Shown: positions 1 to 10,770, numbered from the stretch's first letter. The stretch is DNA of 19,244 nt from CAYVUV01 sp964455095 (GCA_964455095.1 CAYVUV010000177.1:1-19244), one strand, 5' to 3'. Made by a program: numbers and translations. Notes: a model not told the origin generated them from the letters alone.

Positions 1-1506
<1,506 letters not shown>

Positions 1507-1565
1507 GTCGTCCCGTGACGGAGCCCCGCCGGGACCGGTGAGGCCCCGCTAAGCACTTTTCCCTC

Positions 1566-1601
1566 AAAAGCCCTCGCGCTCGACTGAGTGCGAGGGCTTT
1601 T
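1566..1601 (+). terminator. Strong hairpin between dnaK and dnaJ, intrinsic-terminator-like
   Basis: Arms 1566-1581 and 1586-1601 pair over 16 bp (one G-U pair) around the tetraloop GACT. The right arm ends in TTTT, followed by GTATT. The structure looks like a Rho-independent terminator, but it sits only 23 nt before the dnaJ start and leaves no room for a promoter. Partial termination or an mRNA processing/stability element is therefore as likely as full termination. Confidence 0.8.
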
Positions 1602-1615
1602 GTATTCTCGACGCC

Positions 1616-1619
1616 GGAG
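1616..1619 (+). promoter_or_regulatory. Ribosome binding site of dnaJ
   Basis: GGAG lies 5 nt before the GTG at 1625. It overlaps the other possible GTG at 1619, so it favours 1625 as the dnaJ start. Confidence 0.6.
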
Positions 1620-1624
1620 TGGCT

Positions 1625-2740
1625 GTGGCAACCAAACGAGACTACTACGAAGTGCTCGGCGTCGAGCAGGGCGCCAGTGCCGAGGAAATCAAGAAAGCCT
1701 ATCGCAAGCTCGCGCTCCAACATCACCCCGACCGCAATCCGGACGACAAGGCGGCGGAGGAGCGATTCAAAGAGGCGTCGGAGGCCTATCAGGTCCTCTG
1801 CGACCCGGAACGCCGGGCGCAGTACGACCGCTTCGGCCATGCCGCGTTCCAACAGGGCGCCGGTGCGGGGGGATTCGACTTCTCGGGCACCAGCTTCGAG
1901 GACGTCTTCAGCGACATCTTCGGCGACTTCTTCGGCGGTGGGCGCCGGGGCGGGCGCAGCCGCGTGCGCCGTGGCGAAGACTTGCGCTACGACCTCGAGA
2001 TCGACTTCGAGGAAGCCGTGTTCGGCGTGGAGAAGACGATCGCCGTCCCGCGACTCGTGTCCTGCACTCCCTGCCGCGGTCTCGGCACCAAGGACGGTGC
2101 CCCGCGCGACACCTGCACGGCGTGTCGGGGCAGCGGACAGCTCCGCTACCAGCAAGGTCTCTTCAGCATCGCCAAGACCTGTGGGCAGTGTCAGGGGCAA
2201 GGCACGGTGATGCGCGATCCCTGCCGCACGTGCGGCGGCGCGGGGGCGACCCGCACCCAGCAAACGCTGAGCGTGCGCATCCCCGCCGGCGTCGATACCG
2301 GCTCGCGGCTGAAGCTGCGCAACGAGGGGGAGGGCGGGCAGAACGGCGGCCCGGCCGGTGATTTGTACGTCGTGTTGACGGTCCGCGAACACCCGCTCTT
2401 CTCGCGTCAGGGCAATGACATCGTGTGCGAGGTGCCGATCGGCTTTACGCAGGCCGCGCTCGGGGCAGAGATGGATGTGCCGACGGTGAACGGCAAAATG
2501 AAGATGAAGATTCCGCCGGGCACGCAGTCGGGCAAGGTCTTTCGCCTGAAGGGCAAAGGCGCGCCGGATGTGCGCGGTTACGGGCACGGCGACGCGCTGG
2601 TGCGCGTCATCATCGAGACGCCCAAGAAGCTCAGCGCCAAGCAGCGCGAAGTGCTGGAGGAGTTCGCACGCATCAGCGGCGAAGAGGTGCATCCGATGTC
2701 CAAGGGCTTTTTCGACAAAGTGAAGGAGATGTTCGGTTAG
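1625..2740 (+). CDS. dnaJ: Chaperone DnaJ (Hsp40)
   Basis: Type I J-protein that stimulates DnaK ATP hydrolysis and delivers substrates. In order (371 residues): J domain (residues 5-70) with HPD at 34-36, a Gly/Phe-rich segment (about 72-110), four CxxCxGxG zinc motifs (Cys pairs at 147/150, 164/167, 186/189 and 200/203), and the two C-terminal beta-barrel domains with DVPTVNGKMKMKIPPGTQSG. Length and order are those of a complete DnaJ. The GTG at 1625 gives MATKRDYYEVLGV, matching the usual N-terminus, with GGAG 5 nt upstream. The GTG at 1619 would add only two residues and would overlap that GGAG. It lies directly downstream of dnaK, the classic order, although a hairpin separates them. 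Confidence 0.97.
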   Translation: MATKRDYYEVLGVEQGASAEEIKKAYRKLALQHHPDRNPDDKAAEERFKEASEAYQVLCDPERRAQYDRFGHAAFQQGAGAGGFDFSGTSFEDVFSDIFGDFFGGGRRGGRSRVRRGEDLRYDLEIDFEEAVFGVEKTIAVPRLVSCTPCRGLGTKDGAPRDTCTACRGSGQLRYQQGLFSIAKTCGQCQGQGTVMRDPCRTCGGAGATRTQQTLSVRIPAGVDTGSRLKLRNEGEGGQNGGPAGDLYVVLTVREHPLFSRQGNDIVCEVPIGFTQAALGAEMDVPTVNGKMKMKIPPGTQSGKVFRLKGKGAPDVRGYGHGDALVRVIIETPKKLSAKQREVLEEFARISGEEVHPMSKGFFDKVKEMFG

Positions 2741-2771
2741 CGCGGCGGCGCTGCTCGACCCGAACCGCATC

Positions 2772-4511
2772 ATGCGCCGTCCGCAGGATTCCTCCCCCGG
2801 CTGGTCTCGCCGCCTCTCGTTGCTGCTCTGCGCCGCGCTCTGGCTGGCGGGCTGTAGCGCCCGTTCCAATCAACCCGAAGAACTGCCCTTGCCGTATCGG
2901 CAGGCCGAGGACGCCTTTCGTCTCGGCGACTACGAGCGCGCCGCGCGCGGCTATCAGGTGTATCTGCGCAGCGGCGATGCCGAGGAACTGGTGCCGCGGG
3001 CGTACTACAAGCTCGCCCTGTCCCAGTTTCGCCGCAAGCAGTACCAGGAATGCCTCAACACGCTCGACGAGCTGGACCGCGCCTACCCCAAGCGGCAGTG
3101 GGCGCAGGCGTTGGAGCTGCGCGGCGATACCGAAGAGGCGCGCGGCAATACCATCAGCGCCATCCGCTGGTGGGAGCAAGCGTGGCTGGCGGCTGATGGC
3201 GACCACCGCATCATCCTGCGCCGCCGCTTGAACGAGGCCATCGGAAGACTCGATACGCGTGGGTTGGTCGGCGCGCGTGCAGTGCTCCAGACCCCCGAAA
3301 TCCAATCACTCGTCGACGCGCGCCTGAAGGGCGGTGGAGGTCCGGCGCCGGAACGCGCCGCGGGGGAAAAGCCACCTGCGGTGACCGGCACCCGCGCCGG
3401 AGCAACGCCCGCCGTGCCAGCCGGGACTCCAATTGAGGGGCCGCCGCGCATCGCGTGCTTGATCCCGATCACGGGGCCCGACGCGGCATACGGACAGCGC
3501 TCGTTGAACGGCATTCGCCTCGCCCTTGGTCCGCAGGCGGAGCATCTCGTGGTGCGCGACTCGCGCGGACTGCCCGAGGTGGCGCGCGCGGCACTCGACG
3601 AGTTGATCGCCGATCCGACCACGATGGCGGTGATCGGCCCGCTGAAGAGCAACGTCGCGCAGACCGTCGCCGCGCGCGCCGAGCGGGCGGGTCTGCCGAT
3701 GGCGCTGTTGTCGCAGCGCGAGGTCGCGCTGGGGCGGTTCGTGCTGCAGCCCGTCATGACCTACGAGCGGCAAGCGGCGGAACTGGCAGAGTACGCATCG
3801 CGCGGCCTCGGCCTGCGCCGGATTGGCGTGCTGTTTCCAAATGACGGCTACGGATCGAGCCTCTCGCAGGCGTTTCGCACCCAGTTCCAGCAGCGTGGCG
3901 GGACGATCGTCGGGGCACTCTCCTACGCACCCGGGGCGCCCGAGTTCGGCGTCGAGGTGTTGAGCGTGCAGAAGTGGCTCGACGACGGCCTGCAAGCCGT
4001 GTTCATTCCCGACTATGCCGAGACCGCCGTGGTGCTCGGACGCGCCCTGCGCCGCATGCGCCCCGACCTGATGCTGCTCGGCAGCAACGGGTGGAACGAC
4101 CCGGCGCGCCTCGCAGCCGCCGCCGGTGAGCTCGATGGCGCCGTGTTCGTCGACGGCTTCTTTGCCGCCAGCGGTCGGCCAGCGACCCAGGCCTTTGTGT
4201 CCGCCTACCAGCAGGCCTATCAGACGGCGCCCGAGATTCTCGAGGCGCAGGCCTACGACGTGGCGATGCTGATCCGCCGCGCCATCGAGCGCGGCGCGCA
4301 CTCGCGCCAGGACCTGCTGCCGGCGCTCGAGCGCATGGGGACATTCGAGGGCGCGGCCGGGCGGATTCGCATCGGCCCGCGCGGCCTCGAACGCGATCTG
4401 GTCCTGCTCCGCCTTTCCGCCGGCGCGATCAGTGAGATCCCGTTCACGCGCGCCGGTGCCACGCAAGCGGGGCCGCAGCCGCCGCGCGAGGTGCTCGGCG
4501 CCGAGCACTGA
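2772..4511 (+). CDS. Lipoprotein with TPR-like and periplasmic-binding domains (LpoA/Peripla_BP_6 type)
   Basis: The N-terminus is a lipoprotein signal with a basic start, a hydrophobic core and the lipobox LAGC (lipidated Cys at residue 28). Residues about 42-160 contain TPR-like helical repeats (FRLGDYERAARGYQVYL and following). A Gly/Pro/Ala-rich linker spans about 186-225. From about 226 to 560 there is a type-1 periplasmic binding fold starting RIACLIPITGPDAAYGQ. The same TPR plus PBP plan occurs in LpoA, the outer-membrane activator of penicillin-binding protein 1A, and in proteins named branched-chain amino-acid-type binding proteins. No permease or ATPase genes are nearby, so a transporter role is less likely than envelope regulation (inference). 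Its stop overlaps the thiL start by one base. I see no clear Shine-Dalgarno sequence before the ATG. Confidence 0.8.
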   Translation: MRRPQDSSPGWSRRLSLLLCAALWLAGCSARSNQPEELPLPYRQAEDAFRLGDYERAARGYQVYLRSGDAEELVPRAYYKLALSQFRRKQYQECLNTLDELDRAYPKRQWAQALELRGDTEEARGNTISAIRWWEQAWLAADGDHRIILRRRLNEAIGRLDTRGLVGARAVLQTPEIQSLVDARLKGGGGPAPERAAGEKPPAVTGTRAGATPAVPAGTPIEGPPRIACLIPITGPDAAYGQRSLNGIRLALGPQAEHLVVRDSRGLPEVARAALDELIADPTTMAVIGPLKSNVAQTVAARAERAGLPMALLSQREVALGRFVLQPVMTYERQAAELAEYASRGLGLRRIGVLFPNDGYGSSLSQAFRTQFQQRGGTIVGALSYAPGAPEFGVEVLSVQKWLDDGLQAVFIPDYAETAVVLGRALRRMRPDLMLLGSNGWNDPARLAAAAGELDGAVFVDGFFAASGRPATQAFVSAYQQAYQTAPEILEAQAYDVAMLIRRAIERGAHSRQDLLPALERMGTFEGAAGRIRIGPRGLERDLVLLRLSAGAISEIPFTRAGATQAGPQPPREVLGAEH

Positions 4512-5526
4512 TGCCTGCCCCGCGCCTGCGCCGCACGGCCACGTCGCCGCGTGCGCGGCCGACCATCGACGCGGTCGGCGAGTTCGACTTTCTCGCGCAA
4601 CTCCTGCCGCTACTGCCACGCGGCGCCGGGGTCGAGGTTCCGCCGGGTGACGACTGCGCCGTGGTCGTCGCCACCTCGCGCCGGCTGTTGCTCACCGCGG
4701 ATGCGCTGGTGGATGGCGTGCACTTCCGCCGCGCGTGGATGACACCGCGTCAGATCGGGCGCAAGGCCTACCTGGTCAACGCGAGCGACATCGCGGCCAT
4801 GGGTGGGCGGCCGCGCTTCTGCCTGGTCAGCGTCGGTGCGCCACCCGACTTCCCGGCGATCGCCTTGCGCGACATCCACCGCGGCCTCGCCGCCGCCGCG
4901 GGCGAGACGGGGGCGGCGATTGTGGGGGGCAACCTCACCAGGTCGCGGCAGCTGATGGTCTCGGTGGCGCTGGTCGGCGAGGCGCCACGCCACCCCGCGC
5001 TGCGCCGCGGCGCCCGCGCCGGCGATCTGGTGTACGTCACCGGATCGCTCGGCGCGGCGGCGCTCGGATTGCGCGCGTTGCAGCGCGACTCCGCCGCGCA
5101 GGGCGCCGACGTCCGCCGCTTCCGCGAGCCACCGGCGCGCTTGCGGGCCGGCGCCCTGCTAGCCGGGAGCGGCGTGTCGGCGATGATCGACGTGAGCGAC
5201 GGATTGCTGCAGGACCTCGGTCACCTGTGCGAGGCCAGCGGTGTCGGCGCCCAGGTCGAGGCGGCTGCCATCCCGTGCTCCGTGCGCGTGCGCCGCGCCG
5301 GCCTCGCGCTTGCGCTGAGCGGGGGAGAGGATTACGAGCTGCTGTGTGCCGTTCCGCCGCGCCATGTCGAACGCGTGGAGCGCCTGCGCGCGCAGATGGA
5401 GTGCCCGTTGACGCGCATCGGACGCTTCGTCGCTAAACGCGAAGGGCTGCGGGTACTCGACGAGACGGGACATGCACGACCGGTGAACCCCTTGGGATTC
5501 GATCATTTCGCAGCCGGGCGACGGCG

Positions 5527-5530
<4 letters not shown>
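4511..5530 (+). CDS. thiL: Thiamine-monophosphate kinase
   Basis: ThiL phosphorylates thiamine monophosphate to thiamine pyrophosphate using ATP, the last step of the de novo route, in the cytosol. The 339 residues carry the family signatures in order: GEFDFLAQLLP near the start, PGDDCAVV (GDD at 46-48), TADALVDGVHF (62-72), NASDIAAMGGRP (90-101), GGNLTRS (139-145), MIDVSDGL (225-232) and SGGEDYELL (270-278). The Asp-rich motifs bind Mg-ATP and substrate. The first ~20 residues, basic and Pro-rich, are an extra N-terminal extension. The ATG overlaps the preceding stop as TGATG and the gene overlaps larB by ATGA, so translation is probably coupled. No other thiamine genes are in the window. 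Confidence 0.95.
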
Positions 5531-6276
<746 letters not shown>

Positions 6277-6293
6277 AGCGAAGGGCGCGCGTC

Positions 6294-7640
6294 ATGGCTT
6301 CCCCGAGCGGAAAGAAACCGCCGACCGCTCTCACCCGCGGGCGCACCCGGCGCGTGCTCAAAGTCGGCGAGCTCGCGACGTCCGTCGGCTCGAGCTACAT
6401 CTGGCAAGCGCTGCAGAGCCCGTTCCGCTCGGCGGATAAGCGCCGCGATGCGCTCCTCGAGACGCACATCCGCAACGCCCTGCGCGTCGTCGAGCGCTCC
6501 AAGGAGCTCAAGGGCGCCTTCATGAAGCTGGTGCAGATGCTGTCGATGCGCGACGATATCCTGCCCGCCGAGGCGCTCAAGGTCCTGTCGGTCGTGCAGT
6601 CGCAGGTGCCGCCGATGGAGTACGGCGAGATCCGCGAGCAAGTGAAGCGCGAGCTCGGCAAGTACCCGGAGAAGCTCTTTGCCGCCTTCGACCACGAGGC
6701 CTTTGCCGCCGCCTCGCTCGGCCAGGTGCACGGCGCGGTGCTGCCCTCCGGCCAGGAGGTCGTCGTCAAGGTCCAGTATCCCGGCGTCGACGAAACGGTG
6801 CAGCAGGACCTGAAGAACATCAAGGCGCTGCTGCACACGTTCACGATGTTCGGCCGCGACGTCATGCGGCAGAAGATCGATCAGAGCGATGTCTATCGCG
6901 AGCTCGAAGAGCGCCTGCACGAGGAGCTCGACTACATCAACGAGGCCAAGAACATCGCCCTGTATCAGAAGATGTTCCGCGACGATCCGGAGGTGCTGAT
7001 CCCGGAGGTGTACCCCGACTTCTCCTCGCGCCGGGTGCTCACCATGAGCCGCCTCGAAGGCTATCCCTTCGCCGACGTTCTCAAGCCGGGCATCGATCAG
7101 TCGCTCAAGGACTGGGTGGCGGTGAAGTACTTCCGCGTCGTCTGGCGCCAGGTGTTCGAGTTTGGCGTGCTCCACACCGACCCCCATCCCGGCAACTACC
7201 TCATCACCTACCATCCCAAGCTGGCGATTCTCGACTTCGGCAGCATCCGCATCTTCCCGGAGGAGATCCGCAAGGCCTACCATGGCCTGGCGGCGGCCAT
7301 CCTGCGCCGCGACGCGCGCACCATGGCGGCGTGCTGCGTGCAGCTCGGTTTTCTCGACAAGGGCGACGATGCGGACCCGATGATCAAGATCATGGACTTG
7401 ATCTTCGAGCCGGTGCTGAAGGACCGCATCTACGATCCGCGCAAGTACGACTCGCTCGAAAAGGGGATGGAGGTCGCCGCCATCGGGCTCGAGAACCGCC
7501 TCTTCAAGGCGCCGGGGCACCGGGTCTTCCTGACCCGCGCGCTGATCGGGTTGGACTCGTATCTGAAGCAGCTCGGCACGGTGGCGAACTGGCACCGGAT
7601 CTTCAAGGACTGCGTGGAGCGGTACGGGCGGGCATCCTGA
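6294..7640 (+). CDS. ABC1/UbiB (ADCK/COQ8-like) family atypical kinase
   Basis: Member of the UbiB/AarF/COQ8 protein-kinase-like family, whose relatives support ubiquinone or other isoprenoid lipid metabolism as ATPases. Visible in the 448 residues: the Ala-rich loop AFAAASLGQVH (AAAS at 138-141), the ATP-binding Lys in VVVKVQYPG (Lys159), LEERLHEELDYINEAKN (205-220), the catalytic loop HTDPHPGN (294-301) and the metal-binding DFG (314-316). The N-terminal family motif KxGQ reads KLVQ (78-81). No clear membrane helix is seen at the C-terminus, unlike E. coli UbiB. I chose the ATG at 6294 because AAGGG lies 8 nt upstream. An in-frame ATG at 6195 would overlap larB by over 80 nt. No ubiquinone biosynthesis gene is nearby, so the lipid substrate is unknown. 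Confidence 0.9.
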   Translation: MASPSGKKPPTALTRGRTRRVLKVGELATSVGSSYIWQALQSPFRSADKRRDALLETHIRNALRVVERSKELKGAFMKLVQMLSMRDDILPAEALKVLSVVQSQVPPMEYGEIREQVKRELGKYPEKLFAAFDHEAFAAASLGQVHGAVLPSGQEVVVKVQYPGVDETVQQDLKNIKALLHTFTMFGRDVMRQKIDQSDVYRELEERLHEELDYINEAKNIALYQKMFRDDPEVLIPEVYPDFSSRRVLTMSRLEGYPFADVLKPGIDQSLKDWVAVKYFRVVWRQVFEFGVLHTDPHPGNYLITYHPKLAILDFGSIRIFPEEIRKAYHGLAAAILRRDARTMAACCVQLGFLDKGDDADPMIKIMDLIFEPVLKDRIYDPRKYDSLEKGMEVAAIGLENRLFKAPGHRVFLTRALIGLDSYLKQLGTVANWHRIFKDCVERYGRAS

Positions 7641-7641
7641 C

Positions 7642-7673
7642 CCGCGCCGGGCCGGGCGTTGTTCCCGGCGCGG
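7642..7673 (+). repeat. 10-bp GC-rich inverted repeat in the kinase/glucosidase gap
   Basis: CCGCGCCGGG (7642-7651) and CCCGGCGCGG (7664-7673) are perfect reverse complements around a 12-nt loop. The repeat begins two bases after the kinase stop and fills most of the 42-nt gap. There is no T tract, so it is not a classical intrinsic terminator. It could stall or protect mRNA, or fold close to the next start codon. Confidence 0.6.
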
Positions 7674-7682
7674 TGATTCGAT

Positions 7683-9299
7683 ATGCGCCGCCTCATGGCT
7701 GATCCCGACTGGTGGCGACAGGCAGTCTTCTACGAAATCTATGTGCGCAGCTTTCAGGACTCGAACGGCGACGGGGTCGGCGATCTCGCCGGCCTCACGC
7801 AGCGCCTCGACTATCTGAACGACGGCACGCCGCGCTCGCTCGGTGTCGACGCGCTGTGGCTGACGCCGATCAATCCGTCGCCGATGTACGACTTCGGCTA
7901 CGACGTGAGCGAGTACACGGCGGTCGACCCGCTCTTCGGCACGCTCGGCGATCTCGATACGTTGATCGCCGAGGCGCACCGGCGCGGCATTCGCATCATC
8001 CTGGACCTGGTGCCGAACCACAGCTCGCACGAGCACGCGTGGTTTCGCGATGCGCGCCGGTCCCGCAGCGCGGCGAAGCGCGACTGGTACATCTGGCGCG
8101 ATCCGTCCAGCGATGGCGGGCCGCCGAACAATTGGGTGAGCAGTTTCGGTGGGCCGGCGTGGACACTCGACGAGACGACGGGCCAGTATTACCTACACTC
8201 GTTCCTCGCCGAGCAACCCGATCTCAACTTCCGCAATCCGGCGGTGGTCGCGGCGATGGAAGGCGTGATTGGCTTCTGGCTCGAGCGCGGCGTCGACGGG
8301 TTCCGGGTCGACGTGATCCACAAGATGATCAAAGACGCCGCGTTGCGCGACAACCCGCCGCCCGACGAGAGCGATCCGCATCCGATCCGCGATTACTTCG
8401 GCCAGCAGCACATCTACGATCACGACCGCCCCGAGGTGCATGACATCATCCGCAGTTGGCGGCGGTTGCTCGACCAGGCCGGCGCGCGAATGATGGTCGG
8501 CGAGGTCTATCTGCTCGATCCGGCCGCCGTGGTGCCGTACTATGGCCGAGCGCTCGACGAGCTCAACCTGGCGTTCAACTTCGCCTTTCTGTGGAGCCCG
8601 TGGGACGCCGCCGCATTCCGCGCCCGCGTCGATGAGATGGAGGCGCTCCTGCCGCCGGGCGCCCAGCCGACGTATGTGCTGTCGAGCCACGACGCGCCCC
8701 GACACCGCACCCGTTTCGACGATCCGGGGCTTGGCGCCGACCGTGCGCGCCTGGCAGCGCTGATGCTGCTCACCCTGCGCGGCACGCCGTTCCTCTACTA
8801 CGGCGAGGAGATCGGTATGCGCGACGGAGAGATTCCCTCCGACCGCGTCTGCGACCCGGTCGGCAAGCGTTTTCCCGGGCTCGGCCGCGATCCCGAGCGC
8901 ACGCCGATGCAGTGGAGCGCCGCCGCCAACGCCGGGTTCACCCGCGCCGCCGACACGTGGCTGCCAGTGTCGGATGACTACGCTGCCGTAAACGTCGCGG
9001 CGCAGGATCACGACCCCGACTCCCTGCTCAACTTCTACCGCCGCGCGATCTGGTTCCGAAAATCGGCGCCCGCGCTTACGCTGGGCTCCTACCGCCCGCT
9101 CGATTCCGCCCCCGACACGTTCGTCTACGTCCGCGAACACGCCCAACAGCGCCTGCTGGTGGCGCTCAATTTCAGCAGTGAGGAACGCGCGGTCGACGCC
9201 AGCGGCTCGATCGCGCTCGCTACGGTCTCGACGCGATCGGGGCCCGTCCCCGGCCGCGTCGTGCTGCAACCGTGTGAGGGCCTCGTCGTCGCACTGTGA
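7683..9299 (+). CDS. GH13 alpha-glucosidase (oligo-1,6-glucosidase-like)
   Basis: Alpha-amylase-superfamily glycosidase that hydrolyses short alpha-glucosides such as maltose or isomaltose, likely in the cytosol since no signal peptide is seen. The 538 residues show WWRQAVFYEIYVRSFQD near the start, region I DLVPNHSS (108-115), region II GFRVDVIHK with nucleophile Asp210, region III GEVYLLD with acid/base Glu274 and region IV SSHDAPRHR with Asp337, then a C-terminal beta domain. Region IV usually reads NHD; the Asn is Ser here, but His and Asp are kept. RTPMQW (406-411) is typical of the glucosidase branch. A second ATG at 7695 gives MADPDWWRQ and is an equally good start. Exact specificity (maltase, isomaltase, trehalose-related) cannot be read from sequence. 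Confidence 0.92.
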   Translation: MRRLMADPDWWRQAVFYEIYVRSFQDSNGDGVGDLAGLTQRLDYLNDGTPRSLGVDALWLTPINPSPMYDFGYDVSEYTAVDPLFGTLGDLDTLIAEAHRRGIRIILDLVPNHSSHEHAWFRDARRSRSAAKRDWYIWRDPSSDGGPPNNWVSSFGGPAWTLDETTGQYYLHSFLAEQPDLNFRNPAVVAAMEGVIGFWLERGVDGFRVDVIHKMIKDAALRDNPPPDESDPHPIRDYFGQQHIYDHDRPEVHDIIRSWRRLLDQAGARMMVGEVYLLDPAAVVPYYGRALDELNLAFNFAFLWSPWDAAAFRARVDEMEALLPPGAQPTYVLSSHDAPRHRTRFDDPGLGADRARLAALMLLTLRGTPFLYYGEEIGMRDGEIPSDRVCDPVGKRFPGLGRDPERTPMQWSAAANAGFTRAADTWLPVSDDYAAVNVAAQDHDPDSLLNFYRRAIWFRKSAPALTLGSYRPLDSAPDTFVYVREHAQQRLLVALNFSSEERAVDASGSIALATVSTRSGPVPGRVVLQPCEGLVVAL

Positions 9300-9313
9300 C
9301 GAACGGAGAGTGA

Positions 9314-9586
9314 ATGGACTGGAAGCTGATCCTGTCGACCTTCGGTATCGTGTTCCTCGCTGAGCTGGGAGACAAAACCCAGCTCGCGGCGTTGACGCTG
9401 ACGGCCTCGTCGAAGCGGCCGCTCAGCGTCTTCGTCGGCACCAGCGTGGCGCTGGTGGCCGTGAGCGCCATCGGCATCCTCGTCGGCGCGGCCGCCGCCG
9501 AGGTTGTTCCGCTCGCGTTGGTGCGCAAGGTCAGCGCCGCGGCCTTCATTCTAGTCGGCGTCGCGATGCTCCTCGACTGGCTCTGA
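9314..9586 (+). CDS. Single-repeat GDT1/UPF0016 (TMEM165-like) membrane protein
   Basis: A 90-residue membrane protein of the GDT1/TMEM165 family, which moves Mn2+ or Ca2+ out of the cytosol in exchange for H+ in characterised members. The signature ELGDKTQLAALTL begins at residue 17, within the first hydrophobic segment, and supplies the acidic cation-binding residues. Three hydrophobic segments are visible (about 5-18, 38-61 and 68-90). Most family members carry two such repeats; this one has one, so it would have to act as a dimer (inference). GGAG lies 5 nt before the ATG. The gene starts 14 nt after the glucosidase stop and is probably cotranscribed with it. Substrate ion is unknown. Confidence 0.85.
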   Translation: MDWKLILSTFGIVFLAELGDKTQLAALTLTASSKRPLSVFVGTSVALVAVSAIGILVGAAAAEVVPLALVRKVSAAAFILVGVAMLLDWL

Positions 9587-9600
9587 ATCCCGCGCGCAAA

Positions 9601-10674
9601 TCAGAGCGCGATCTCTCCGTCGCTGCGCGCCGCGGTATAGACCGCTTCGGCAAGTACTTGGGCGGCGACGCCGAGCTCGAGGCCTGGCGTCGGCGCGCGG
9701 CCGGCGAGGAGCGACTCGACGAAGGCGAGGTCCTGCAAGAAGTAGGGAACTCCGGCCCAGTTGTGGAAGCGCGGGTCGATGCCACCGGTCAGCGACTGGT
9801 AGCGCTCCAATACGCCCGGGGTGCCCATGGTTTGCTGGGCACCGTCGCCGCGCTGGATCTCGATGGTGCCGAGCATGTCGTGCTCACTGGCGATGAACGC
9901 GTTGCGGCAGAAGATCTCCAGCCGCCGGTTCGACGGGCGGCCGGCCATGTCGTGCCACAGGTTCAACAGCTGGCCGCGCAGACCGGTGGCAAACTCGAGC
10001 TCCACCGCCATGTAGTCCTCGATGCCCGGATGGCCGGCGCGGTTCTGCTCCCAAGCTCGCAGCCGGGCGACCGGTCCGAACATCCAGGTGAGCAGGTCGA
10101 GGTCGTGCACACCGTGCTCGATGAGCGTCCCTCCCGCCGTCAGCGCGCGATCCATGCGCCAGGGCGTATCGTGCATGCCGCGGATCGGAAAGCACTGGTC
10201 GTCGCGAAACCACACGGCCATCGCCTCGCCGAGTGCGGCATCCGCTAGCATGTCGCGCATCACGGCGTAGACGGGCGAGTAGCGCAGAACGAGCCCGATT
10301 TGCGCATACACTCCGGAACGGCGCACCGCCACGAGCATCTCACCGGCCTCGGCGGCCGACATGGCGAGCGGCTTCTCGCAGAACAGATGGACACCCGCCA
10401 GCGCCGCGTCGCGCACCAGCTCGGCGTGGTACTTGGTCGGTGTGCAGACGAAGAGCACGTTGATGCCGCCGTGGGCGAGCAGATCGCGCGCGTCGGCAAA
10501 GGTCTGCCGATAGCCGAACTGCTCCGCGAAGCGTTCGCGCGCCGGTGCCAGCGGATCGGCCACTGCCGTCAGCTGTACCCGATCGGGCCATGCCGCCGCG
10601 ATCTGGTGCAGCACGATCGAATGGGTCCCACCGATCAGTCCGGCCCCTGCGAGCCCGATGCGCAGCTGCTCCAT
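9601..10674 (-). CDS. Gfo/Idh/MocA-family NAD(P)-dependent oxidoreductase
   Basis: Predicted sugar or cyclitol dehydrogenase. The N-terminal Rossmann fold starts LRIGLAGAGLIGG (GxGxxG at 10-15), followed by VLFVCTPTKYHAELV and the family motif CEKPLAMS (Glu-Lys-Pro at 100-102, Lys expected to be catalytic). The C-terminal alpha/beta domain has GGTLIEHGVHDLDLLTWMFG (181-200), matching the substrate-binding helix. The start used is the ATG at 10674, which begins MEQLRIGLAG directly before the Rossmann strand. The reading frame stays open upstream to 11526 but there it is antisense to the hydrolase gene and shows no domain. This is the only minus-strand gene; its stop lies 14 nt from the stop of the membrane protein gene (convergent). 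The 357-residue length is normal. Substrate unknown. Confidence 0.9.
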   Translation of the reverse strand: MEQLRIGLAGAGLIGGTHSIVLHQIAAAWPDRVQLTAVADPLAPARERFAEQFGYRQTFADARDLLAHGGINVLFVCTPTKYHAELVRDAALAGVHLFCEKPLAMSAAEAGEMLVAVRRSGVYAQIGLVLRYSPVYAVMRDMLADAALGEAMAVWFRDDQCFPIRGMHDTPWRMDRALTAGGTLIEHGVHDLDLLTWMFGPVARLRAWEQNRAGHPGIEDYMAVELEFATGLRGQLLNLWHDMAGRPSNRRLEIFCRNAFIASEHDMLGTIEIQRGDGAQQTMGTPGVLERYQSLTGGIDPRFHNWAGVPYFLQDLAFVESLLAGRAPTPGLELGVAAQVLAEAVYTAARSDGEIAL

Positions 10675-10729
10675 GCCGTCGCGCACTGTACCAGCGCGCC
10701 GCGGCGGCTGCCATGTCGTCGCCGCGTCC

Positions 10730-10758
10730 TTGAGCTGTGTGCGGCGGGCTGATAGCTG
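10730..10758 (+). promoter_or_regulatory. Candidate promoter of the acyl-CoA cluster
   Basis: TTGAGC, a 17-nt spacer ending in TGA, then TAGCTG (10753-10758), giving an extended -10 shape (TGnTA). It lies in the 96-nt divergent gap before the hydrolase gene. The -10 matches the consensus weakly. A similar arrangement occurs at 15598-15626. Confidence 0.3.
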
Positions 10759-10770
10759 ACCGCCCAGACC

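Noticed and set aside
8665..8710. GH13 region IV SHD instead of NHD as a sign of an inactive glucosidase
   Set aside because: The catalytic Asp210, Glu274 and Asp337 and the His are all present; Ser for Asn alone is not evidence of inactivity.
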